Shown here: positions 35,202-44,415 of the stretch, piece after piece
Numbering within the stretch: the stretch's first letter is position 1
Layout: each line of letters starts with the position of its first letter
From: Cypionkella psychrotolerans
Lineage (GTDB): Bacteria; Pseudomonadota; Alphaproteobacteria; Rhodobacterales; Rhodobacteraceae
Length of the DNA stretch: 64,000 nt
Assembly (NCBI RefSeq): GCF_001294535.1
Contig: NZ_LGIC01000088.1
Coordinates: forward strand, 106,378 to 170,377
Direction: 5' to 3'
Notes under the pieces: model-generated
What the model saw: only the letters and a program-made list of their open reading frames with translations
Told to the model about the DNA's origin: nothing
Databases searched by the model: none
Program-made: the position numbers and the translations under genes

Positions 35202-36017
35202 TTATTTGCTGTAGTCTTTGCCATACCATTTGGTGGTCAACTGACCCAAAGTGCCATCGGCTTTCATCGCATCAATCGTCGCGCCAATTTTGGCGGTCCA
35301 GTCCGCATCGCCCTTGTCGGCGACAATCGCCAGCGGCTCGCGGAAGGCGTAATCGCCCGGCAGAATCTTGATCGGATAGCCGTTCTTGATCGCACCCAGA
35401 ACGGTCTGCTCGCCTGCAATTACCGCATCAACCCGCACGCCATCGCCCAGACGCAGATCGTCAAACGGCAGCATCGAATCGGCGTAGGTTTTCACCTCGC
35501 CGGGTTCCAGCCAGTATTCGACAGGTGCCACGCCCGGCGCGTCGATCACCAGACTGCGGTTGACGTATTCTTCCGAAGTGGTCGCGGTTTCGACGCCGAT
35601 CTTCTTGCCATTCAGCTGTTTCGGATCGGTAACTTTGCTGTCGGCATTCACCGCGAAAACATAGGGCGTGTAATAATAGATCGCGGCGAAATCCAGAACC
35701 TCTGAGCGTGGCTTGGTCGGCGTGATCGAGCCCACGGCCACATCCCAACGTCCGCCCCAACGCCCGCCGGTCATCACGCCCCATTCCGGAGTGTCGAATT
35801 CCGCCGTCACGCCAAGCCGCTTGGCAATCTCGTTGGCGACATCAATGTCAAAGCCGACAAGCTGGTTGCTGTCATCAAGATAGCTTTGCGGAGGCCAGCC
35901 AGCATTGGTGGCCACCTTCAGCACTTTGGTCGAATCGACCCGGTCCAGCGTTTCCCCTGCAAAGACGGCAGGGGCCATCAACACGGCGGCAAGCGCGCCG
36001 ATCAAAGCCAGTTTCAT
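35202..36017 (-). CDS. Polar amino acid ABC transporter substrate-binding protein (SBP_bac_3)
   Basis: A signal peptide (MKLALIGALAAVLMAPAVFA) precedes a family-3 binding protein of 271 residues with NQLVGFDIDVANEIAKRLGV and a C-terminal KADGTLGQLTTKWYGKDYSK. GAGGAGAC lies before the ATG. It is the first gene of the importer operon, 100 bp from the frlD-like gene, with a candidate operator in that gap. By context the ligand should be a fructosyl amino acid such as fructoselysine. Confidence 0.92.
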   Translation of the reverse strand: MKLALIGALAAVLMAPAVFAGETLDRVDSTKVLKVATNAGWPPQSYLDDSNQLVGFDIDVANEIAKRLGVTAEFDTPEWGVMTGGRWGGRWDVAVGSITPTKPRSEVLDFAAIYYYTPYVFAVNADSKVTDPKQLNGKKIGVETATTSEEYVNRSLVIDAPGVAPVEYWLEPGEVKTYADSMLPFDDLRLGDGVRVDAVIAGEQTVLGAIKNGYPIKILPGDYAFREPLAIVADKGDADWTAKIGATIDAMKADGTLGQLTTKWYGKDYSK

Positions 36018-36076
36018 CTCAGTCTCCTCCTCGTGAAATTTCTGCGGACTCCCGCAGCCTCGGCTTCAGTGGACAC

Positions 36077-36100
36077 ATGTTGTCATACGTCTGTCAACAT
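36077..36100. promoter_or_regulatory. Putative GntR operator upstream of the importer operon
   Basis: ATGTTG and CAACAT (36077-36082 / 36095-36100) form an inverted repeat whose left arm TGTTGTC and right arm GTCAACA resemble the TGTTGTC/GACAACA arms at 37989-38029. It lies 60 bp before the binding-protein ATG. Confidence 0.5.
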
Positions 36101-36115
36101 TGATCTGGCGGCGGG

Positions 36116-36919
36116 TCATAGCGCCCGCAGGGTCTGGGGAAAGCCACCGACATGGCCGCAAGTCCGCGCCGCGGAATCGCGTCCAGAGGCGAGGCAAGCG
36201 GCGAGAGGTTGCGCGCGTTTCCACGCCGAAAGAAAGCTCGCGATAAAAGTATCACCTGCCCCAGTGGTATCCACGACAGACGGCAAAGCGCGAATACCGG
36301 TTGCCACCACATCGCCGCCGTCGCTGGCCATGCTGCCCATCGCGCCACAGGTCACCACCGCCACCCGACAGCCCAAGCCAAGCAATCGCTGCAATGCCGC
36401 CCGCGCCAAAACCTCGGATGGGCCGACGGATTCAAAGCCGATCTCCAGCCCGGAGGCATCGGGATTGACGGCAACGTCCTGCGAGAAACTCACGCCACTT
36501 GCCGCCAGCACCTGACGCAGCGCGGCCGCGCCTTTGAACCAGCCGATATGGATGTGATCCATCTCCGCCAGCGCCGAAATATCCTGCGGCGTTGGGTAGT
36601 AAAGCGCCGAGGTGCCGAATTCTTCAAAGCCGATGATCCGCTCCCCCGTCGTATCGACATCAATGTTAGTATAGGCAGTGGGCGCGTCCAACTCTTGCAG
36701 ATGACGCACGTTGACGCTGTTGTCGATCAGCGCTTCGCGGGTCCAACGTCCGGCCTGATCCCGGCCCACCGCGCCGAAATAACTGCAATGCTCACCCGCC
36801 AGCGCCAGTTGCACCGCGACATTGATCGCATTGCCGCCCACCGTCGCCTGCGCCAGCGGCAGATAGCGGTCAATGCAATTGTCGCCCAAACTGGCAAAGC
36901 GGGGAGATATTTGGGTCAT
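36116..36919 (-). CDS. frlD: PfkB-family sugar kinase, fructoselysine 6-kinase-like
   Basis: The 267-residue ribokinase/PfkB-fold protein has the N-terminal GDNCIDRY and TVGGNAINVAVQLA blocks and the C-terminal catalytic motif VDTTGAGDTFIASFLSAW (general-base Asp in GAGD). E. coli FrlD is 261 residues and very similar in plan. It would phosphorylate the sugar part of fructoselysine at C6. The linked SIS deglycase 21 bp upstream in the same operon strongly supports this function. Confidence 0.85.
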   Translation of the reverse strand: MTQISPRFASLGDNCIDRYLPLAQATVGGNAINVAVQLALAGEHCSYFGAVGRDQAGRWTREALIDNSVNVRHLQELDAPTAYTNIDVDTTGERIIGFEEFGTSALYYPTPQDISALAEMDHIHIGWFKGAAALRQVLAASGVSFSQDVAVNPDASGLEIGFESVGPSEVLARAALQRLLGLGCRVAVVTCGAMGSMASDGGDVVATGIRALPSVVDTTGAGDTFIASFLSAWKRAQPLAACLASGRDSAARTCGHVGGFPQTLRAL

Positions 36920-36940
36920 GGCAGGCTCCCCTCACTGGCC

Positions 36941-37954
36941 TTAATAGGCGACGCGCTTGTAGTAGCGCCGGGTCACCAGCGGGTGATTGCGCATCACCTC
37001 CAGATGGGCCGAGAGCCGCTCCAGGATCGTTGCCATGAAAGCCGGAGAAAGCAGCGCCCGCAAGCGGGGAGAGGTCGCTTCGGGCACGAAGTCTGCGGTG
37101 TCGAGCACGGTGAAATGGTCGGTATATTGCGGCGCAAAGCTGGCCACCCGATCAGCCAACGCGCCCGCTTCATCCTCGCCGCGCAGCAGGATCAGGCTGA
37201 CGCTTTTGTCGATCAGCTCCAGCGGGCCGTGGAAGAAATCGGCGGCATGGACCGGGCGGGTGCGGATCCATTGCATCTCTTCCAGAATGCAGGTCGCGTA
37301 GTAGTTGGTGGCTGGCCACATGTTTCCGGCGGCGGTGAACATATGGTAATCGGCCCTGGCGATGATGCGGGCGAAGTCATCGGCCTTCGGCTCAAAGCCG
37401 CGTTTGGTGGCCAAAAGTGCTTGCGGCAGGCCCTGCATCTCGGCCAGCACCGCGTCGTAATCGTCGATCTCAGCCCGGGCTTTCATGACTGAAAGCGCCA
37501 CCAGCAGCGCCTGAATGTAGAACGATTCGCTGGAGGTATCATCCGCCGCAAAGTTCACCAAGGCCGGATTGCCGCCCAGACCCAGCGGGGTGTCGGCATG
37601 ACCGATCAGGGTGATCACCTGCGCGCCAATCTGTTTCAGCTGGTTCAGCATCGCCACGCTTTCCTTGGTGGTGCCGGACAGCGACGGCATGATAACGATC
37701 GAACGCGCCGTCAGATTGCGATTGCCGGACACCAGCAGTTCTGCGGGGTAGTCGCGGAACACCGGAAAGCCCGAGTTGCGCTGCAAAAGCTGGATGGCGG
37801 GTTCCATCAGGTAAGCAACACCGCCGGTGCCGAGAAAGAACAGATTCTCCGCCCCCGCGGCAATCGCCGCAGAGATCGCGGCGTCGATGCGAGGGGCAAG
37901 GGCCACGGCGCCCTGCTGGATGTTCAGAAAGCGGGTTTCGTCGAAATTGAGCAT
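36941..37954 (-). CDS. frlB: SIS-domain deglycase, fructoselysine-6-phosphate deglycase-like
   Basis: This protein has two SIS (sugar isomerase) domains in 337 residues, about the 340 of E. coli FrlB. Motifs are LFFLGTGGVAYLMEP, SGTTKESVAML (phosphate loop), PLGLGGNPALVNF and the C-terminal half starting FTAAGNMWPATNYY with the catalytic region FFHGPLELID. It would split fructoselysine 6-phosphate into glucose 6-phosphate and lysine. It is the first gene after the nested operator at 37989-38029. Confidence 0.87.
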   Translation of the reverse strand: MLNFDETRFLNIQQGAVALAPRIDAAISAAIAAGAENLFFLGTGGVAYLMEPAIQLLQRNSGFPVFRDYPAELLVSGNRNLTARSIVIMPSLSGTTKESVAMLNQLKQIGAQVITLIGHADTPLGLGGNPALVNFAADDTSSESFYIQALLVALSVMKARAEIDDYDAVLAEMQGLPQALLATKRGFEPKADDFARIIARADYHMFTAAGNMWPATNYYATCILEEMQWIRTRPVHAADFFHGPLELIDKSVSLILLRGEDEAGALADRVASFAPQYTDHFTVLDTADFVPEATSPRLRALLSPAFMATILERLSAHLEVMRNHPLVTRRYYKRVAY

Positions 37955-37988
37955 GGCTGGTCCTGCTGATGCTGCCCCAACGGGGCTG

Positions 37989-38029
37989 TTTCATGTTGTC
38001 TTACAACAATGTTGTCTGACAACATGAAA
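37989..38029. promoter_or_regulatory. Nested GntR operators upstream of frlB
   Basis: TGTTGTCTTACAACA (37994-38008) and TGTTGTCTGACAACA (38010-38024) are two adjacent palindromes. Together they lie inside a larger perfect 12-bp inverted repeat TTTCATGTTGTC (37989-38000) / GACAACATGAAA (38018-38029). The start codon of frlB is 35 bp away, so bound repressor would cover the promoter. Confidence 0.75.
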
Positions 38030-38319
38030 CACCAACAAATTAGTCTGTCAACGGGAAAGGCCGCCCAGATTTACCAACGGATGAGGCTTGAAGGCGGCGA
38101 GCGCGCCAGCTTGTACGCACCGTAGAGCAAGTGCTGTTTGGTGCTTTATATCTGTTCAAGGTCAGCATCGTCCGCAACCGACCCAATGCGAACGGTTAGA
38201 AGTTGCTGCTGCGGACCAACATGGGGCCTGGAATTATGATTAAGTAGCCAAACAGCAATAGCCCCAATGGGTTTCATCTCAACCCCAACCCACTGCCGAA
38301 CTGGAACAGGTGACGTGCC

Positions 38320-39876
38320 ATGACGAAGATCGACCTTGATGCCGTGACTGCGACGCTTGATAAGCTGCCAAAGCTCTATTCCGGCCCGGGTGGTGTGGCG
38401 GGGGTGATGCTGGATGGCAAGGTGATTGCTGCCCGCGCGTGGGGGTATGTGAATGTTGATACCGCGCAGCCGATGACCATCGGCACGCGGCTGCCGATCT
38501 GCTCGATCTCCAAGCAATTCACCTGTCAGGTGCTTTTGGCCACTCTGGGCGAGCCTGCTAGGCTGGATGGCAAAGTGTCTGCGTTCTTGCCGCAGTTCAC
38601 CGGACCACTGCCAACTGTCAAACAGATGTGCGACAACCAGTCTGGCCTGCGCGATTATTGGGCCTTGACGGTCTTGCAGGGCGCTTTTGCCGAACAGCCG
38701 TTCCGGCGCGAGGATGCGCTGCCGCTGATCGCGCGGATGAAGACCGGGCATTTCCCGCCCGGCACGCAATACTCCTACTGCAATTGCAACTTCCGCATCT
38801 TGTCCGAGATGCTTGAGGCCGAAACCGGCTTGGCGCTGGATGTGCTTTACAAGCAGCACATCTGGGGTCCGGCACAGATGAAAACCGCCGTGCTGACCGC
38901 CGACACCAGCCGCCCAGAAGACGGGGTGGTCGGCTATGAGGGCAGCGACGCGACCGGGTTTTTCCCCGCCGAGAATGCAATCTATTGGGTGGGTGATGCG
39001 GGGATTTCCGCCTCGCTCTCGGACATGCTTGCCTATGAGGCTTGGATTGATGCCACACGCGACGATGAAAACAGTCTTTATCGCCGAGTTTCGGCCCCCC
39101 CATGTTTCGCGGATGGTACGCCCGCCGCTTATGGCTACGGGCTTTCGCGTGAAATGATCGCCGGGCTTGAGTTCAGCGGTCATGGCGGGGCCTTGCGCGG
39201 GTTCCGGGTGCATCGATTAAATGCCCGCACGGCGCGGTTGTCAGTGGTGGTGATATTCAACCACGAGGCCGATGCCCATGGCGCGGCAGAAGCTTTGGTT
39301 CAGGCGGCGATGGCCCAAAATCCTCCGGCAGAGCCGCCGTTGCCCGATGGCTGGGATGGCCAGTGGATCGGTCCCAATGGGCTTCTCACGCGCTTGGAAT
39401 GTGGACGCAACTTTGCCAAATTACGCCATGCCAGCGGGGTCGAGCGACTCACGCTGGCCGCGGACGGCGCGCTGTCTTCGCCGGGGGCGGTGCTTGCGCG
39501 CGGGGCGACGGGCGTGACTCTGACGCGCCCGAAGGACAACACCGAAGCCATGTTAACGCCTTTGGCGGTTCTCGACAGCGCCAACGCAGCCGAGATTGCC
39601 GGGCACTACCATTCGCCCGAGTTGGACGCCTCGATGGAAATTGAGGCACGGGATGGTGCTGCTTATGCGCGGTTCACTGGCCTGCTGGGCAGCGGACGGA
39701 TGGAGCGGATGGCACCCGCAGGCCTTGATGTGTGGACAGTTGCCACCCGCCGTTCCATGGACGCGCCCGCACCGGGTGACTGGACGATGGTGATACAGCG
39801 AGATGCCAAAGGTGGGGTTGGCGGGCTCACTTTAGGCTGCTGGCTAGCCCGTGAAGTGGCCTATCTACGTGTCTGA
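38320..39876 (+). CDS. dap: D-aminopeptidase (serine hydrolase of the beta-lactamase fold)
   Basis: This 518-residue protein matches Ochrobactrum-type D-aminopeptidase (520 residues): an N-terminal penicillin-binding-protein-like catalytic domain plus two C-terminal beta-barrel domains (from ~residue 335). The catalytic S-x-x-K is Ser62-Ile-Ser-Lys65 and the Y-x-N motif is Tyr153-Cys-Asn155, the same positions that I recall for the Ochrobactrum enzyme. HGGALRG replaces the KTG-like box. It removes N-terminal D-amino acids from peptides. No signal peptide is present, so it is cytoplasmic. It is divergent from the frl genes. Confidence 0.88.
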   Translation: MTKIDLDAVTATLDKLPKLYSGPGGVAGVMLDGKVIAARAWGYVNVDTAQPMTIGTRLPICSISKQFTCQVLLATLGEPARLDGKVSAFLPQFTGPLPTVKQMCDNQSGLRDYWALTVLQGAFAEQPFRREDALPLIARMKTGHFPPGTQYSYCNCNFRILSEMLEAETGLALDVLYKQHIWGPAQMKTAVLTADTSRPEDGVVGYEGSDATGFFPAENAIYWVGDAGISASLSDMLAYEAWIDATRDDENSLYRRVSAPPCFADGTPAAYGYGLSREMIAGLEFSGHGGALRGFRVHRLNARTARLSVVVIFNHEADAHGAAEALVQAAMAQNPPAEPPLPDGWDGQWIGPNGLLTRLECGRNFAKLRHASGVERLTLAADGALSSPGAVLARGATGVTLTRPKDNTEAMLTPLAVLDSANAAEIAGHYHSPELDASMEIEARDGAAYARFTGLLGSGRMERMAPAGLDVWTVATRRSMDAPAPGDWTMVIQRDAKGGVGGLTLGCWLAREVAYLRV

Positions 39877-40260
39877 GCAAATTTGATTATCCCGATGTCG
39901 CAAGCCTCTGGCGCAGGGATGGCTGTACGTTCGAGTTTGCAACATTGCATATCGCAAGAAGGCGGTGCTGATGCCGATATTGCGATGTCTATGACGTGTC
40001 AAAACGCGTCCTCTTGAGCGATTCTGGCCTATTCCTGCGGTCCTTTGCGAAATGCTATAGGGCAACATTCGCCCCCTGCTGAGATGATCGGTCGAAAACA
40101 CTGCTTCCGTCACTGTCGTTGTAGCTCGCTCTTTGCGCTTTATTATTGTGCCATTTCCCCTCTGCTTGTGTTCTCGTTGAATCCTTGGCCCCCGGGGCTG
40201 GCTTGCGATCCGCCCCGTAGCTTGCGCTTTTCTTCACAGGCCAAACCTTTGGCCCTGCAT
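39877..40260. other. Intergenic region without a supported gene
   Basis: About 380 bp between the convergent D-aminopeptidase and phosphoesterase genes. It contains loose inverted repeats around ATCGCAA / TTGCGAT (39952-39990) but no clear terminator, RNA gene or coding frame. Confidence 0.4.
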
Positions 40261-40932
40261 TTATGCTGTGATCGCGACCAGCCCGCGCAGAACGTGCGCG
40301 GCTTCCGTGCCATCGGCGATCTCATCGGGGTAGCCGAAGGAGATATTGTTGATCGGCACGCCGTGAATTTTGCCGCTGAACTGGCGATGAGTGTGGCCGA
40401 AGAACCAGCCGTCGGGGCGACGCGTGCCGATCCAAACCTCCAGATTGGAGGCAAATGCGGCTGAGAGGCCGTTGAGCGGCGCTGCGGCAGCGGCGCATGG
40501 GGCGTGATGGGCGATCACGAGGCGCTGTCCGTCCCAAGGTTTGGCCATGGCTTGGCTGAGCCAGTCCAGATGGTCTTGATGGACATTGATGGTGTTCTCA
40601 GGACCGATCTGGCCGCTCGCCATATCTTCGTCGCAGCGGATGCGCCTATGGTCTGGCATTGTCATGCGACTGCGGCGCATGGCGGCATCGCCGTCCAAGT
40701 GTCCGTTCCAGTAGTCATGATTGCCCGGAATGATCCAAACCCGCGCAGGATCGATCAAGCGGCCGATGCGCGATAGCGCGCGCGGCCACTGATACATCGG
40801 ATTGTTGGCGAGATCGCCAGCGATGATCAGGCCGTCAAGATGACTGATGATCGGCGCGGTGGATGCGAATGGATCGCGGCTCTCGCGCATCCAAGCATTG
40901 AGATGCAGATCGGCGGTGATCAGGATAGTCAT
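40261..40932 (-). CDS. Metallophosphoesterase
   Basis: The 223-residue calcineurin-like phosphoesterase has all core motifs: TADLHLN (D-x-H), IAGDLANN (GD), IPGNHDYW (GNHD), IAHHAPC and GHTHRQ (G-H-x-H). It therefore should have a dinuclear metal site and hydrolyse phosphomono- or diesters, possibly of nucleotides or nucleic acid ends. It is the last gene of the leftward block from mobC and overlaps the 27-codon ORF before it (ATGA). Its role in this mobile block is unknown. Confidence 0.88.
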   Translation of the reverse strand: MTILITADLHLNAWMRESRDPFASTAPIISHLDGLIIAGDLANNPMYQWPRALSRIGRLIDPARVWIIPGNHDYWNGHLDGDAAMRRSRMTMPDHRRIRCDEDMASGQIGPENTINVHQDHLDWLSQAMAKPWDGQRLVIAHHAPCAAAAAPLNGLSAAFASNLEVWIGTRRPDGWFFGHTHRQFSGKIHGVPINNISFGYPDEIADGTEAAHVLRGLVAITA

Positions 40933-41012
40933 AGCGGCACTCCGATCGAGTGAATCCTGCCAAAGGGCACCAAGGCCACTGCGCGGAGCTTTGCGCGATC
41001 AAACATTGCCAT
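40929..41012 (-). CDS. Candidate 27-residue small ORF
   Basis: The ATG at 41012 overlaps the stop of the upstream gene by one base (TGATG), and its TGA overlaps the phosphoesterase ATG. The 27-residue product begins MAMFDRAKLRAVALVPFG. The double coupling makes it either a real small protein or a way to pass ribosomes to the phosphoesterase. No homologue is recognised. Confidence 0.35.
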   Translation of the reverse strand: MAMFDRAKLRAVALVPFGRIHSIGVPL

Positions 41013-41454
41013 CACAGCCCCCGATCCCCTGCGCGGGCCTGCGATATGAAATCAGCCAGAATGCAGTCCAACAGCGTCGTGTCATCAAGCGGCACGAAGA
41101 TGTCAAACTGGGAAGCGCAGGCGCGGCGCTTGGCTTCCGACAGCGTGGCAGACGGTTGGCCGCTCATCCCGCCGCCCGGAATGGCGTCTGCAAGGCGAAA
41201 CCAGCGACTGATGCTGCGTGCCCATCCCGCCTTATAGTCAATGGCGATCAGGCGTGACGTGGCCATCATCGTGTCACCAAAGCGCAGATGGCCGCTGACC
41301 AGTCCCCAAATCACCGGGCTGCGGTGGCGGCTGAGCAATATGCGCCAGTCCCTAAGCAGGGGGCCTCAGCCATCCCTGCTGGCGTGGGGCCAGCTTCGGC
41401 GGCGCGGATGGCGATCAAGACGCGTCTAAGATCATGCTTCAATTCTGGTACCAT
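41012..41454 (-). pseudogene. Uncharacterised ~146-residue protein, frameshifted
   Basis: The ATG at 41454 follows GGAGAAC and codes for MVPELKHDLRRVLIAIRAAE..., but the frame is lost at the five-G run 41359-41363 (+ strand). With one base restored it continues as LLRDWRILLSRHRSPVIWGL and runs to 41012. The restored protein is small and partly hydrophobic, with a basic middle (IDYKAGWARSISRWFRLAD). I do not recognise a domain. Position between the AAA+/M41 gene and the phosphoesterase suggests a conserved member of the block. Confidence 0.6.
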
Positions 41455-41574
41455 GAATGTTCTCCTGAATGCGAAAGGCTAGAGTTTGGGCGCGCGCCGC
41501 GCGCGCGGCCGGTTTTTGTTTGAGAGACGCAGCACGGGTTGGCGCCAGGGATCTGCAACCGACATTGGCGGCTG

Positions 41575-43014
41575 TCACACATCAACTGCCGCCTCGGAAG
41601 CCTGAGGCAAAGCCGGGCGGCGCAGCTGATCCGGCCAGAGCTTGGCCTCTGGTTCCTGAATCTCGCGCGCGATTATCAGCTGTCGTGCCACCGCCTCCAG
41701 CAAGTCGCGGTTGACGCTAAGGACATGCAAGGCACGAGCTTCTGCTGCCTCGAGATATTCGCGCACCCCGACCGCCAAGTGGGATCGAGCAGCAGCGCTT
41801 TGTCGGCGTCCCCGATCCAGACCGGACCACAGGCACCGAGGCCATATTGCGTGTGGATTGCCAGCGCCATCGCGGTCGCTTTGGCGAGATCGGACGCCGC
41901 ACTGCCACCCGCACCGCTCGAGATATTGCCGAGCACGAGGTATTCGGCGGCCCGACCTGCCATGTGCTGGGCAAGGATGGCCTCGATATCGATCATCAGG
42001 CCCGACTTGGCATCCGGATCCCACTGGACGAACCCGCCGCCCGTCCGCTCAAGGAAAATTCTGCGCACAACTCCCGTCTCAAGTGCCGCACAGACAATGG
42101 CATGGCCACATTCGTGAACCGCCACACTCCAGTCGATGCTGGGATCACTCTGGACGCTAAAGATGACCTGCAGATCCTTGATCGTGACGGCCCGATCGTG
42201 CGCGCGCACGCCAGCCCGCAGCTGGCGGATTGCGGCGTCGACATCGGCGGCGCTGGAGCCCACCGCGCGCTGACCGAGATCGCGCAGATCAGCATCCGGC
42301 CATGCCGGAAAGTGCCGCTGGAACACAGCGAGCAAAGAGTCTGCATCGGGAAGCGGCATTTCAATTTTGATATCAAATCGGCCCGCCAGCAGAATGGCCG
42401 CGTCGATGGTCGCCGGATGGTTGCAAGCGCCAATGATGATCACGCCTTCTTCGCGGGCAAGCGTGTTCATCTCTCCCAGAAACGCGTTGATCACTTGCTG
42501 TTGATAGTTGCGGTTGCGCGCGGATCCTTGGTCTTCGCGGGAGCCCACGGCATCGATCTCGTCGATAAACAGCGAAGATGGGGCCGTGTGCGCGGGCTTC
42601 CTTGAATGAGGCCTGCATTGCCCGCAGCATATCGCCAAGGTGTCCGGAACCGGCAGCCTGCCAATCGGCGAAGGTCGCCTCAATGAAGTGAAGTCCGGCA
42701 CTGTTGCTCACAGCTCGCGCGAGCCATGTTTTGCCTGTGCCTGGTGGACCAAAAAGCAGCATGGAACGGCTCAACTCATGCCAGCCGATCTGCCCAGCCT
42801 TCCACATCTGGATGTCGCGCACGGTCTGGCGTGCCGCTTGCAATGCCAAGCCATCACCAGTTAAATCCTCGAGGCGCGGGCTATCGGCCGCAGGCGGGCT
42901 ATCAGGCGAACACAGGGCCGACAGCCGTTCGGCAACAGCGCGCGCGGTCGGGGCCCGCATAGCGAGGGCAAGTGCGATCGGATCGATTTGGCTCAACTTG
43001 TTGTTGTGCGGCAC
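41575..43014 (-). pseudogene. Soluble AAA+/M41 (FtsH-like) protease gene with two frameshifts
   Basis: Restored, this is about 479 residues. The AAA+ module has Walker A GPPGTGKTW, Walker B SSLFIDEIDAVGSRED and the arginine-finger region AGRFDIKIEMPLPD. An M41-type zinc peptidase follows with HECGHA (HExxH). Unlike FtsH there is no transmembrane segment before the ATPase, so it should be cytosolic. Frame breaks lie at the G4 run 42580-42583 and the C4 run 41766-41769 (+ strand); each needs one base. It starts 15 bp after the relaxase stop, so it was part of the mobilisation operon. Confidence 0.82.
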
Positions 43015-43029
43015 GCCGTCAAGGACCGC

Positions 43030-44415
43030 CTACTCGTTGATCGGGTCGGTGGCCGAATGACGCGCGCGCAGGGCCGCGATCAGGATGTCATGAGTGATCG
43101 GTACGAGGCCGATGCGACAAATCTGGTCGAGTGGAAGCATCTTGGACGGCGCGACCAAGTCAGGCAGCAAGATCAGGATGGGGGCATCAGAGTCGATTGC
43201 GGCCAGCACATCTTTGGCAAACTCGCGGGTGCCATGATCCGAGAGCTTACCGTCGGTGACCAGCGGTCTGATCAAGGCGAGGGAGAGTGGCGCGCCGAGG
43301 TTGTGTCGGCCCAAGCACAGCGACCAGCCCGCCGGCAGCAGATGGGTCAGTAACTGAGCGATGAGATCCAGATCGTCGGAGGGGATGTCGTCCAGCGCGG
43401 TGATAGCACCGGGGGCGAGCAGTTGAGCGATTGCTGCTGTGTCCCCAAAACTGGCCGCGAGCCGGATCAGCAACAACAGCTTGCGCGGCGAGATATGCAG
43501 TGTGGCGGCCTCGCCATGAGCAAGCGTCGCAGTGGGGTCACCCCCAGCGTCTGCGACGGCTTGTCGGGGCAGAAAGTATCTGAGAACAGAAGGCCCCGCA
43601 TGCGGTAGATCTGCCCCGTGCCGATGTCCGTAAAGGTAACGCTGTCGGCTCTTCTACTCCGTTTGATGATGTCCTGATCGGCGAGTTCGGGTTGCATCCG
43701 AATGATCAAGGTGTCCCGGTCGGATATATTTTCCCAATCCACAAGACATTCTGCAAACGCTGCGATGTTCTGGCGAAGTTCCGTGGGCAGCTTCTGGCCA
43801 TGACGCGCACCTTCACGGCGCTGTTTCAACAGCCAGTTGGGCTGTGCCGTCAGGCGACTATGGCTATAGTCGAGCGGGTCGGCCCAGCCAAACCGATGGT
43901 TCGCGCAATTGCGGAAATTGTCCCACAGCTCCCGGCTTATTTTGCCCAGCGGGTGCGGATTATAGGCCCTTATCTTGCCGTCGTTTGTCAGAACGGCACG
44001 CGGCATCAGGATGTTCACTTCGAGCCGTCCTGTGTGCGTATGGGTTCCCACCAGTGGTTGCAGCCGGGCCAGTTTTGGCACGCCGGCATAGGCGCATTCG
44101 AAAAACAGTCCTATCGTTTGGCTGATCTGCCGCCGTAAAACAGGACCCCCGACATTGAAGGCTTCGACAGAGATATCTGTGTTTCGCAAAGGATAAGGTC
44201 GCAACGCTATACCGGTGTTTGGTCCGCAGGACGTTCAACTGCGCGAACGTGAGGTGTGAAACACCAAGCAGCAGCTCAGGTGCAGGATTGTGCGCAACCC
44301 CAACATGCCAAGCGACGATCATCTTGCCGATATCGTGGTTCATCAGGTATTCGATGACCGCTTGCGGCGAAGTGTTCTTGCTTGCGCCCGTATGGGGTGA
44401 CCACCCAACGATCAT
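43030..44415 (-). pseudogene. Mobilisation relaxase, two frameshifts
   Basis: Three frames combine into a relaxase of about 460 residues. The N-terminus MIVGWSPHTGASKNTSPQAV has the VIEYLMN segment for the nicking tyrosine, and HRYSVATLSF follows. After a shift near 44181-44185 come FFECAYAGV and the histidine motif THTHTGRLEVNILMPRAV, then FGWADPLDYSHSR. A second shift near 43576-43579 leads into a helical C-terminal domain (HISPRKLLLLIRLAASFGD). The HxH motif followed by GRLEVN is the metal-binding core of MOB-type relaxases. It overlaps mobC by four bases. As read, no active relaxase is made. Confidence 0.75.
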
